Shown here: positions 25,796-36,247 of the stretch, piece by piece
Layout: each line of letters begins with the position of its first letter
How positions within the stretch are numbered: position 1 is the stretch's first letter
Assembly: GCA_024362935.1 (NCBI GenBank)
Contig: JANCRA010000007.1
Location: forward strand, 15,284,003 to 15,348,002
DNA from: Setophaga petechia
Taxonomy: Eukaryota > Chordata > Aves > Passeriformes > Parulidae
Length of the DNA: 64,000 nt
Direction: 5' to 3'
Position numbers and translations under genes: made by a program
The notes under the pieces: model-generated
Database searches by the model: none
What the model was told of the DNA's origin: nothing
Seen by the model: only the letters and a program-made list of their open reading frames with translations

Positions 25796-26324
25796 AGTCC
25801 CTCAAAACACAGAGGAACTGAAGGCATAGCCTGCAGTCTGAGACAGCTTCCTTCTTCCCCTGGGGAGCCTCAGGTGGCAGTGCCTGGCAATCAAGAGCTA
25901 CATCAGAGTGGCTGATGTAGTTGATCTCTAGGACTCCAGGTGCCACTGGTTAGAGGAATGGAAACAAAGGTCCCAAAATGAGTGGAAAACATTTTGATGC
26001 ATTGCCCCTACAAAGAACAGATATTTGCCTTTAGCATTAGGAGATCTATGAATAATTAAAAAATATATCTCAAATTGTTCTTTTGTGTGCTATACACAAA
26101 TTACTTTTTCTCAAAACTATTTTACCCAATATTTCCACAAAGCCTATCCATGGAAGCACTGTATCTGCCAAGATGTTAAAGGATCGGTGCTTTCCAAGTG
26201 CCCTCAATTGCTCCTGTTCTACTTGCCTTGACCTGTTGCATCATGTTATGAGATATCAAACTGCCATCATGTTCCATGTTAGAGTTGATTACCCTTCATT
26301 GGTGGGCAACGTTGCTGCTTGCTG
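25796..26324. other. gene-free stretch
   Basis: Nothing recognised. If the protease-like fragment is real, its missing upstream part (gag and the catalytic motif) would be expected here on the minus strand, but no CCHC zinc knuckle or D-T/S-G motif is visible. Confidence 0.4.
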
Positions 26325-26415
26325 AGGGTTTGTGAAGTTTGATTAATTAGTGCTTATGAAGTGCTTTGAAATTCTTGCATGAATGATGTTACAGAAACAC
26401 TGAATATTGCTGCTG
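26325..26415 (-). repeat. MIR/L2-type 3' tail relic
   Basis: GATTAATTAGTGCTTATGAAG, TGCTTTGAAATTCTTGCATG and AATGATGTTAC follow the amniote MIR/L2 tail in reverse orientation ('gattaattaatgtttgtaaagcgctttgagatcctcggatgaaaggcgctat'). This is the same tail type as in the relics near 3.15 kb and 41.5 kb. No core region is recognisable, so only the tail is claimed. Confidence 0.5.
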
Positions 26416-28097
26416 TTATACAGGCAGGTACATGATTAAAGATTTGATGTTACAAGGTGTGGCTGGGCCTTACCTTCTCTTTGGGAAAGTATTCTGGTTT
26501 CCTCTGAATTCCCTCTGGCAAGCTAGTACAGTCTTCCAACCAAACCAAACCAAAACACTTCAATCGTCCTAAGGTAAGGAAAAATAATAAAAAGAAAGAT
26601 TAGATGAAGGATATTTCTGAGAACTCATTGCCTGTCTAGGATATTGCACCTCTAGGTGGTCTGATAATCTTCAAGAGCACCTTGGTGATTAAGATTATTC
26701 TCAGACTAACTGCATTTTCTTCAACTTTTTTTAATCAACTATAGTTCTTTTAATTGCTTTCTTCTCTTAGGTATTTTACATAGACACCTGACTGCCTGTT
26801 GAAGCATCTTCCTTAAGCATACTTATCTGTGATATCCTCTCCTTGGCTGAAGAGACCTACCTATCCCCCCCTCTGATCTATCCTGCCCAAAGGGAGCTGT
26901 TACACATTGCATCCCTTTCCATAATTTCTGAGTCTGAACCCAACAGCTCCCATCTGCTCTGGGAAATGCAGCACCCCACAAGTGATTCATTCTCAGCCAA
27001 GGCAGGAAGCTGTAGGGCTCAGCCCACAGCCAGCCTTAAAAGACCCAAGCTGAAGGCAATTATTGCACAGACATACCTGTTCAAAGATTTGTTCAACTTG
27101 CCCACTGTGTCATGCTTGGCTGTGACCATGACCACGCTGTTGTGAACCTTCAGGAACGTGCTGCTTCACAAAGCAAAGGCCAGGATTCCTGTCCAAGGCA
27201 CAGGTGCCCAGTGCCATTTGAGAAGGCTGTAAAGCATCCAGGATATCTGCACAGGAATAGCAGAGATGACGCAGGACCTAAAGCAGACTGACACTCCACC
27301 ATGGTAGTGAATGGATGCCAGGCAGACATCTGCAATAGCTGAAACAACACCAAATGCCAAGAATGAAGCCCCAACTTCTCTGTGTATTGTCCAACTTCCC
27401 TATTTTCTACTATTATCGAGGGCATTCAAAAGCATTGTCTATATTGATCCTCTGTGTTGACCACACAATTCACACACTTTTGGTCTTGCTTACACTAGCT
27501 TAAGTATGATCACCTGTGCTATCTTCAGTTCAGGTCACAGCATGGTCCCTGGAGTTTCTTTTTTCCTGCTTGTTCTACTCATGTCACATCCTGCACCCAG
27601 TAATATTTTTTGTTACTTTTCATAATAACCTGATGGCTAATTTTGTACACACCTTTCTGCATACAGTAACCTCTGGGGTTTTGGTGCTTTGCGCTTGCTT
27701 AATTTGCTAAGAACTGTAAAGAAAAAATATTGATTGGTTTTGCCTCAGGCTTCAGTAGATAAACTTACCTAGACTGCAAGGCCAGAGTCTGAGTACATGT
27801 CACTATTTAAACCATGGGAACATTTAGCATCTAAGAGGTTCAAAATAACCAGGCCAAACACCCTTATTATCTATCAAACACTGCCAGTTTCCTGGCTGCT
27901 GCCAAGGCTGATGCCATAGTCCTATCTTGTTACATATTTTCAGAAACATAAATCTTATGAAGAAGTATTTAAAGGTACCACATTTTTCAAATGCTTAAAT
28001 GAAGAGTATCAGGAGCCTCTCACTCAGTCACAGCCAGTGAGTTATTGCACATTTCAAAATCTGTTCCTTCAGTTTTCTGACTGTTGTTCTTGTCTGT
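26416..28097. other. stretch downstream of the gypsy fossil
   Basis: A gypsy element read on the minus strand would continue here with the rest of the integrase core, the integrase C-terminus and an LTR. I looked for the DNG...E core motifs, the RNRRHL-like C-terminal motif and an LTR with polypurine tract and saw none. Frames at 26843-27145 (plus, 100 codons) and 27150-27425 (minus, 91 codons) have no recognisable domain. An AACCAAACCAAACCAAAAC simple repeat lies near 26537-26556. Confidence 0.4.
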
Positions 28098-28600
28098 GCA
28101 TCTTTCAAAAACTGGATTATTAATCTACTGTGCCATAAAGTTTCTTTCATTAGAAATTAACAAGTTTGTTCTGATCTTCCCCTAGTTCTGGGCTGGAATT
28201 CCATGAGGCTTTTCTCGTCAATCACTGTATTCTTTGCACAGCTTGCACTGCTCCATGTATGCTTTCAACTGGGTATTCATGCCTGGCCTGTAGATACATT
28301 TCCTGGCTCATCTCAGGCATGTCTCTATCCCCAGGTGTGAAATATGTATTCACTGCATGATGTCAGCTCTTAAATCTCTTGGGATTATTGTTCAGCTCCA
28401 TTTCAAACAAAATCCATGCAGTTCTTCATTCACTTCCCGGGGGTGCGCACAACAGTCTGTGGCACTTACTGCTTTCTCCAGGCTCACCATGGGCTGCACA
28501 TTGTTTTCTTGCCTGTCACACACCACGCTGTTTTCTAAGACTGCCTTGAATAAAAGTAGTTGAAGGAGCAGAGTCAGTAGTAAGTTTTCAGTAGTAGGGA
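28098..28600 (-). pseudogene. decayed Ty3/gypsy pol: RNase H and integrase
   Basis: Read on the minus strand, one frame shows an ordered chain of gypsy pol landmarks. (1) Near 28555-28410, a segment ending QPMVSLEKAV aligns with the RNase H 'PVAYASRALT' strand. (2) Next comes TIIPRDLRADIM, matching the 'vvIPksLRaemL' lead-in of the integrase N-terminus. (3) The HHCC zinc finger follows: H at 28344-28346 and H at 28335-28337 in IHISHLGIETC, then YRPGMNTQLKAYMEQC and KLC with C codons at 28245-28247 and 28236-28238. (4) After that come EKPHGIP and a decayed start of the catalytic core, TNLLISNERNFMAQ, where the first catalytic D appears replaced by N. At least six in-frame stops occur (before TIIP, after DIMQ, LR, YSD, AQN and FMAQ), several at places where relatives carry R, Q or W codons. 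The RNase H C-terminus and the linker to integrase (about 100 codons) are missing, so an internal deletion is likely. The copy is not functional. A pseudogene of a domesticated gypsy integrase gene (GIN1/GIN2 type) is an alternative. Confidence 0.75.
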
Positions 28601-30653
28601 AACCTCATTGTTTCCCCTTCCTGGATATAGCAGAACTCCACCAGTAAACACCGCACTCTGCATCTTGACTCCCAGAGGTGTTTCTGCTCCCCTCTCTCAG
28701 CACCCCCACACCGGCACTTCAGGTGCATATAATGCTTTAGGGACTTGTGCCCCACTTTCAATTTTCTTCTCTCAATGCCTTTTCTTTCTAATAATTGAGT
28801 ATTCTCACAAGATTCCGTATCAATCATCTTCAGCAGTCAAAAGAAGTCCAGTGGGATAGATCTAGAGTTGAGCTCACTCTCAGTCTGCCTTATTCACCTA
28901 GTACAAAATAATAGTCTGCCTAATATTTTGTCTCCAGCACCCACAGAGAAAAATTATCATAGATAAAGATAATGCGCTTTTTTTGCCTATGATTTTACAT
29001 TTCTTTCCTGGGATAAAGATGCCCTAAGTTACAACACTGGCAACTAGAGGCACAGTATCCAGTTAATATCAAATACCTTTTAATTGGAGCTGACACTGAT
29101 AATCATATGTGCTCATCAATACGTACTAGAAGGTGTGGCAAAGGTTGTCAGGGAGCTGAATACCTCTCCTTCTTCAGCATGCAAGTTATTGACTCCCTAA
29201 TTTATTTCTTAATTCTTTAATCACCTACCCCATCATGGCAGGATATATCCACACAGAAAATAATCCATGTAAAAAGGACACATATGGGAGTGGACAGAAT
29301 GGAGGCATACACCTAGCCCAAGCCAGGTAATTACTCCTACTTTGCCAATTAAAATCACATTGCCATTTTTGCTGGTTTAACAGCAAGCATCTATTTTACA
29401 TTCAGCTCTTTGTTTCAGAGCAGATGTGTTCATTCTTACTTTTTAAACTATGTCACCTTTCCCTCAACATGGGCTTAGGTTAATAAACTGTACATCAAAC
29501 ACTGCTTAAAAGCTGGCTTTGCAGGATGATAACTGATGAGGGAATTGCTTTTAATTACTGTACAAGTGAGTAGATAAAAATCGCAGTCCTAATAATCAAC
29601 TCCAGAAACTGACAGCAGCAAAGTCTCACATTTCAAATGTGGATTATTTTTTCTTTCAGCATTCAGCTACAGAAGGCAAATGTTAGTGGTTGGATCATCT
29701 TCTGTAAGCAAGCCAAAGTTATGTGTAACATTTTTGGATGCTAATAGGACACAGTTCTGGCAGAACAGAAATAAGGGTAACATTAAAGATTAGAGCAAGC
29801 TTGGAAGGGAAGAAAGTGCTTTTCTCAATTCAGACTTTCAGAAGAACAATAATCTCACCTACATCTGCTGCTAGAACTCCATAAGTCCAAGGACAGAAAA
29901 AACAAACAACTTGCTTGCACAGCTATCAAGAATGAGAGAGAGCATGAGGCTTCCCAGATTGCCTTCAAAACCAGCAGCATTTGGCCCATTATCATCCACA
30001 CCAGGCTAATGTATTTTTAATAGTTCACCACCTAAAGAGATACTGTAGGCCATGAGATGTAAATTAGGCAGCCAAAACTGAGCGAGTTTCTGCTATGAAA
30101 AATTTCAAAGGAGAATGAAATAAATGAAAGTAGGATTACAAACTGGGTTTGGTGCTCTGGTGAGAGGAGAAAAATGTGCTCATAAAGCCCAATAAAACTT
30201 TCTTTTTCTGGTTTATTAGGTGTTTGCAAAACGTCTCAGTTGCAAAGTACGACATGTTCTTTTTCTGAAGACTCATGTACAGCATGGAGGCTCTGATAAA
30301 TCAGCTGCTTTCTTTTTCAGCCAACTACACAGTGTATGGGAAGCTGAGGTTACTATTATGGCTTTGTTGAAACATTAGATGTTGCCTGAAAGCTGCCATG
30401 TGAACTCCATTTTAAATGCATTTCAATGCAGGTTTTTACAATAGGAAAAATAAACACTCAGGAGCTCAGGAAACTAGGATCTAAAGTACTGAAGACATGG
30501 ATTTGTTTATTTGTTGCTTTCCTGCTATAGATCAGCCTGTCAGGACACCTCCTTCATGTAAATATTTAAGCTGTACAAGAAACTACAAAAGCTCTACAAC
30601 AAAACAATTCTGATTTAAAAAAATTAAGGAAAAGGAGGATACAGAGTTTATTT

Positions 30654-30688
30654 AAAAAAAAAAACAAACCAAACCAAACAAACCAAAC
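30654..30688 (+). repeat. A-run followed by AAACC-type simple repeat
   Basis: An 11-A run continues into repeats of CAAACC and CAAAC (AAACAAACCAAACCAAACAA, then ACCAAAC). This is low-complexity sequence. It may be the degraded tail of an insertion, but no body of such an element is recognisable beside it. Confidence 0.85.
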
Positions 30689-33345
30689 ATGGATACGGGT
30701 CTCATTGGATCTATCAAGTGTATTGCTGATGAAAAGGAAAAATATTCTGACTGTAAAGGTGTTGCTTCCTGCAAATGGCTCTTAGCTCCTTGGAATCGTA
30801 TGTTCTATAGATTTTAAGTTAGAATATTTCTTTTTAACTTTTTTTTTTGTTTTAATGGGGCAATAACATTAGCTCTCAAAAGTCCACATGAGAAACTGAA
30901 AATCCAGGATTTGAGAACTAGAGAAGTTCAGAATAGTAGTCATCTGGAAGTCTCCTCTTTTCATGTCGGTAAAGTATAATGTTACTTCACGCCATTTGGC
31001 TGCAAATGTAAATTACACCTTTTTTCAGTTGTTAGGACAGGATAAAAAACCACATAATTCTAATGAGTCATAAATGTTTCACCATTTTTTTCTTCATTTA
31101 ATTCATATGGTGCCAACACCTGTGAAAACAATCAGCATCATAGCTGTGTGCTCTACTTAAATTTGCTTTAGGGTATGCTTGAGTAAAAGCTTTTATATCT
31201 CATTTCTCTACATTATTAACAACATGATGCCCTGAATCATTCTATAATTTAAGTACGCTCATTTCATTCTCAGCCATTTTATTAGGACTAGAAAAGATGC
31301 TCAAAGACTATGACAGTCTTAAAACAGACACACACATACCCATTCCTGATTCTTAATGTAACAAAATATCTATAACAAGATCTTCACTTTATTTTTTATG
31401 TGCTTTGGCAGTTTTGCACCTTGAATTACGAATCTAAACTGTTAGTACAAGAGCCAGGCTACAAAGCTTTCTCCCAGAAGGCTTTGCAGCCACTGCTCTA
31501 AGGTGAGTTCTTTTCACGAGAGCGACATCTGCACTGATCTGAATTTTAAGCTATTGCTAAAAGAGAGCACATCTTGTTCAGCAGTGGGAAAACACAGTGG
31601 TTGGAAGACTAGTTCTGGAATCACTAGATGGTGCCAGAGAGGAATGTGTAATGGCAACTGCAGTCCTGCTTCAGTTATCACTGTGCAATGGGGTGGGTAA
31701 GCTTGGGGACAAATTTAAAAACACGCTTCAGTGTCTGAAGAAACAACGTAGTGACTGGAGGATACAGAGAAGATCCTAAATCCTACTTGTCTTTCAGTGG
31801 ACATCAGGCCTTTGACCACCTTAGGAACCCTAGGTAATTCCACCTGGCATCTACGTAACCCTAAAGCAAACTTTTACCTACAGTTTTATAACATATTTTA
31901 AGGGAGTACTGAGCCCTCCCTAAATTTCAATGGGATTGTGGCTCAAACTTCCTTTGTAAAATTCCCCATCTAAACCCAAGCAAAATAATAAATATAGATG
32001 AGTGAGCACAGGGCATGGAAGCTGGAAGGTGTAGAGACCATTTCCCAAAAAAGATGTATTTCCCAAAGAGATCATTCCCCAGAATGTACATTCCAGTGTT
32101 AAACAGCATATTACAACCATCCAAGGCCAATTCATGATGAGAAAGCCCAGAGCTGATAAATGCTTCAAGCAAAATGCTTGCAGTTTTGATTCACTGCAAT
32201 AACTCCCTTGTAATCCAGAGGTGGGGACATACTCCAAGTAGCTTAAACCAGCTAACTCAAATCCTAAGAGCAGTGCAGGCCCCAGCAGAGTCTTCAGTAA
32301 GAACTCAGACTGTCACAGCTCAGCAACAGAAGTCAATGCAAGCTAGTCAATTTAAAGCTTCTGAACTGCAGCCTTCTCTCCACACTGGAGCACAGTATCA
32401 CCTGCATCCATGAGGATGAGGGCTGAGCTGAACACATCCTTCCATGCCTACAGAATTTCAAAACTGACTTTGAGGTGGCTAAAACTAAGTAGTCTGCTAG
32501 TCATTTCAAATAACTTTATAATAAAGTTACGTACATTTTTGCATAGTCGTTGGTTTCTTCATGGATAAAAATCTCTGCTTGTGATTACTCACCTGTGCCT
32601 TTAGTGGCAGTTTGCACAAATGATACCGATAAGCACAAGTTAGAGGATGAGCCTTCTTTTTATTCTTTGCTTCTTTTAAGGCTTCTTCTTAACAGGTCTT
32701 CCACACAGAGATGGGACTTTGGGGAAGTGGGGGGAAACATGAAAACCAATCCTACTCACAAAACACTTACTTGCATGTCTATTAATTTACAAGACCATGC
32801 ACCAGACCCAGTGTCATTCAGTGCCAGATGGGTACACACAGCAACATGACTAGATGAGGCCAAATCTCAGCCAAACCTTTCTCTCTGTATTTCAATGCTT
32901 TCTGTTTACTGGAACCAAAACCAACTGTTTCTTCCAATTTCACCTTTTTTAAAATTTCTTCCTCTTGATCTACTAGATTTCACTTTGAAATCCTAAATGA
33001 AAATCCCTCTGATCTAGCTAGAACCCATCTTCACCCTTAGAGGAAAGAGGTTGCCCTTGCAGAATCCATTCAAAAGGCCACTCAGCACAATAGGACTGTA
33101 CTTGCTTTACATTGTTCAGTTCTCAGTAGTTCACTCAGCTGAAGGTCTGTTTGATTTTGATTTCTACTAGAAAGTTTAGAAAATATGACAGTAACCCATT
33201 TTAAAATTTCACTGAAATCATCTCCATATTCTTGTAGATATTCAAACTTCCTGGCCAATACAGCGTTCAGGAGATGCAACATTTTCCATACATGCGTTCT
33301 TAACTTTGAAATGGAAAAAGAAGGAAATATTTATACTGGCTGCAC

Positions 33346-33372
33346 TTTAATTAAATTAAATTAATTAATTTA
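33346..33372 (+). repeat. TTAAATTAA-type AT-rich simple repeat
   Basis: Overlapping copies of TTAAATTAA and TTAATTAA form an imperfectly palindromic AT-only tract of about 25 bp. This is simple-sequence structure with no apparent gene association. Confidence 0.8.
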
Positions 33373-33935
33373 GCTAGGAAATCCTGAAGCAAAGAGCACT
33401 GAGTATGATCTTTAATTTTCTTTCTCACTAAAACTGATCTGTTACTGAAATGCTCAGCTGAAAATCAGATATTTTTCTTAGGGGAATACTCATTTGCCTG
33501 GTTGTAAGCTGCAAATCTTTCATAGTTTCAGTTCTTCCACTATGAAGGCAGCTTCTGTGCTAGGAATTTTAGGAGGACAGTCTTGAAATGTTATTAATAA
33601 GGACTTAGTGTATACTTCATATTTGATGTAGGTGCACTCTGCCTCCTAATGGAAGTCGCATGTGTTTTTCCCCCAAGTATGCACCGGTAAGTAATGACCC
33701 ATCATCAGGCAGTAACTGATGACAATTGATCATATGGCCATCTACAGCGGCAAGAAATTAGAGTAATCTCTCAAGAGAATAATCAGGGAACAATTTTCCA
33801 GGGTCATTACTAGCAAAGAAGCTTGCTGAAGAAGAAAACAGTCTCAGTCTTCACTCTGGATTTTCTTTTCTCCTCTGGATTTCATTTTATACACAAGCTT
33901 TACATTTGGTTTTAGAAAATTTTATGAGGCAGACT

Positions 33936-34010
33936 GAAATGTTAAGGGGATTAAGGAATGGAAGACAGTCTTTCACCTCCAAGTCTTCAGTTCAAATCCA
34001 GTTTAGGTTG
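33936..34010 (+). repeat. possible tRNA-derived SINE trace
   Basis: The string AGTTCAAATCC (33989-33999) resembles a pol III B box (GGTTCGANTCC), and CACCTCCAAGTCTTC just before it resembles the sequence preceding the B box in old amniote SINEs. No convincing A box or tRNA cloverleaf was found, so this is not a tRNA gene and the SINE call is tentative. Confidence 0.25.
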
Positions 34011-35518
34011 GTAACGAACAAGAAGTATTTACCATTGCTGTTCACTGTCTGTGCAAAATGGATTGGTGGCTCTGGCTCAACTCCCAGCAATAAACCTGCA
34101 TGCCACAACTGGCAACTCCGTTGCCATTCTCAGCAGACAGCGCCAAGAATTAAATGAAGCATAGGAAGCAAAGTTACCTCTCCCCCACTACGGGCCAGGG
34201 TGGAGGCACATTGGGAGGAGAAGCCTTCTCGGCTGCTGCTGCCTGAGCAGGGCTATGCTACAGTCGAGCACAAAGACATCAGTTTAGTGGGCTGACAAAC
34301 TACCACTTTTTCATGAACTGAATTTACTAATTTTCTTAAAACAATAATGAAAAAAATCAGGCGCCATCTAGAGAGGGGCAGGTTAGTGACTCAGACTAGG
34401 CCACATTGTTCCTTATTCTAATGTACAGATTAACCTGCAATTACAAAGATTGGAACTTGATGTAAATGCAATGAATTGCCACTAGAAAAGGCTTGTCCTG
34501 CCTGTGACAATACCTCAGAAGGGGAAAAAAATCAGGACCTTTTTTAACCCAGAAGTCATATGAAATATAATTTCTCAGTCTAGGAGACTTATTAGTATCA
34601 GAAGCCACTAGACCAGGAAGTTTGTTTTTCCTCAAACCATGAATTTAGAGTAATTCCACTGAAATAAATTGAGCCAACCACCCACACAGTGCAGCATAAA
34701 TGGAAGCGGAGCACACCCCCAATCTTTATCTGTCCAATACTGGAAAGAAAAAGTGACTAGCACAAACTAAAACAAGCCACCACACTTCTGTACTGAGGGC
34801 ATCAGCACCATCAACAGGAAGGACACTGAACATCTTTGCACATGTGCACAGCAAGAAAATGATCCAACATAGGCTTTAAGCCTTGGAGTGACTTTACCAT
34901 TGAACAGTGCTGATTGAAAAATGCATGAATTTTATTCTAAAAATAGCAAGATGGGTCAAGAGAATAATGATCTCAGTCCACACAGCTGGATGAATTTATG
35001 GTGATGCCCTCTTTTATATTTTATAGGATATTCACTATGGACCCTACATTTTCCATGGCTTTGAACACTTTATTTATCCATATTTTATTACCAGTGTAAA
35101 CCTAATTATCACAGCATCTTCATGCTGAAAGTGATTGATAGATTTTGCTGCTTGCTTGTCAAGATGCTCATGTTCACTGTGTTCAGCTATCACACCAACC
35201 CAGAGACTGATGACTGTTCTGGCCTATTAATAAAAGTCTATTACAGTGCATTGATGCTACTTCTCTCAAACAGTATTAATGCAAGCTCTGCCGCAAGAGG
35301 CACATTTTTAACTTGCTACAATACAATGAGGCCTATTTCATTATAATTACTAACTCCTTTACATTTTACTCAATCCATTCTTATACATAAAGAACAATCA
35401 CAAAGTCTTCTCCCTTATTTTCCCATTGTTTTAAAAATGTGTTGTTCACCAGCCCGTTATTACAAAAGCAATTAGTGATTTTTCAGTACCTGTACTTGCA
35501 ACTTCTGCAGTTAAAACA
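34011..35518. other. gene-free stretch
   Basis: Nothing recognised. A short GC-richer block at 34180-34260 has no identifiable repeat or coding motif. Confidence 0.5.
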
Positions 35519-35538
35519 ATATGAAGTGCACTTCATAT
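35519..35538. repeat. perfect 20-bp palindrome
   Basis: ATATGAAGTGCACTTCATAT is identical to its own reverse complement, with no spacer, centred on the ApaLI-like hexamer GTGCAC. The flanks (A on the left, G on the right) do not extend it. It could be a dimeric transcription-factor site or a chance or mutational palindrome. Confidence 0.95.
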
Positions 35539-36172
35539 GAAGACAGTTTCATGAAACACTGAGTAGTTACCCTTCAAAAATAAAAGATTCACAAATTGAC
35601 AACTTAGACATTGAAGGACTCAAGACCAATCACTGATTATGATCTTATGTTAGAGCTCAACTGGCAACAGGCAATTAATGAAAAGTACTTCTGCAAATAA
35701 TATGAGAGAGGAAAGCAAAATAAGAAAAAAAACCACCAACCTTGAACATGTTCAAAGTGGTAAAGGCAATATGCTGTCAATTTGTTTTTCTTCTTATCAA
35801 GCAGGACATTCTATTTTCCTATAAATACTTCTCTAGGATGAACTTGCCTTCTGTCACTTGAGTTTTGGTTCGATATTATGACATTCAAACTAAAATGTCT
35901 CTGTCCTGCTAAAGAAGCTAAATTTTTAGCGCTTAAGCTACTTCCAATACTTTTAAATATGGGGACACCCCTCAGCCTGCAAGTCAGGAAAACGGCGAAT
36001 GGATAAAAGATACTGACCTCTAAAACCTCAACTCAGCTTCTTATTTTTGAAAATAGAATATTTTAAATACAAAAACCTGGGAAACAATAAAAGTGACCCT
36101 GTGCAACAAAACGCTTACAAACTGTTTAGCTTTAAGTACAGCATCAATATCAGCTAGTTTTCTAGTTTTCTT

Positions 36173-36214
36173 TGATGAAGATACTTACCTTGCAGCAGGT
36201 AAGTATCTTCATCA
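36173..36214. repeat. perfect 18-bp inverted repeat with 6-nt loop
   Basis: Left arm 36173-36190 (TGATGAAGATACTTACCT), loop TGCAGC, right arm 36197-36214 (AGGTAAGTATCTTCATCA). Pairing is perfect over 18 bp. The right arm starts inside GCAG|GTAAGTA, a textbook 5' splice-donor string, and a second CAG|GTAAGTA follows 17 bp later. The left arm therefore carries the same donor string on the opposite strand. The stem is shorter and more perfect than a typical microRNA precursor. Confidence 0.95.
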
Positions 36215-36221
36215 GGTAAGT

Positions 36222-36247
36222 AACTGTTAAGCATGTGCTTAACAGTT
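36222..36247. repeat. perfect 12-bp inverted repeat with 2-nt centre
   Basis: AACTGTTAAGCA (36222-36233), TG, TGCTTAACAGTT (36236-36247). It begins 8 bp after the preceding 18-bp inverted repeat, so two perfect hairpins lie back to back. Confidence 0.95.

Larger units (their letters stand above)
28601..33935. other. gene-free stretch
   Basis: A minus-strand frame at 28588-28827 lies immediately upstream of the gypsy fossil in its reading direction and could derive from the reverse transcriptase or connection region, but I see no YIDD-type motif and do not assign it. The remaining 5 kb contain no recognised gene or repeat, apart from an A/C-rich simple repeat at 30654-30688. A 105-codon minus-strand frame (31920-32237) and a 99-codon plus-strand frame (32550-32849) have no domain. 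Confidence 0.5.

Noticed and set aside
27150..27425. Minus-strand frame considered as a continuation of the gypsy integrase core
   Set aside because: No DNG or E catalytic motif and no alignment that holds over more than a few residues.
28588..28827. Minus-strand frame directly upstream of the gypsy fossil, considered as reverse transcriptase or gag zinc knuckle
   Set aside because: The cysteines (CRC, SRC, VRC) do not follow CCHC spacing and no YIDD-like motif is present, so I do not assign it.
33989..33999. B-box-like AGTTCAAATCC considered as part of a tRNA gene
   Set aside because: No A box at the right distance and no cloverleaf can be drawn; kept only as a possible SINE trace.
36173..36247. 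Double hairpin considered as microRNA precursor
   Set aside because: Stems of 18 and 12 bp with tiny loops are shorter and more perfect than usual precursors; a mutational origin is simpler.
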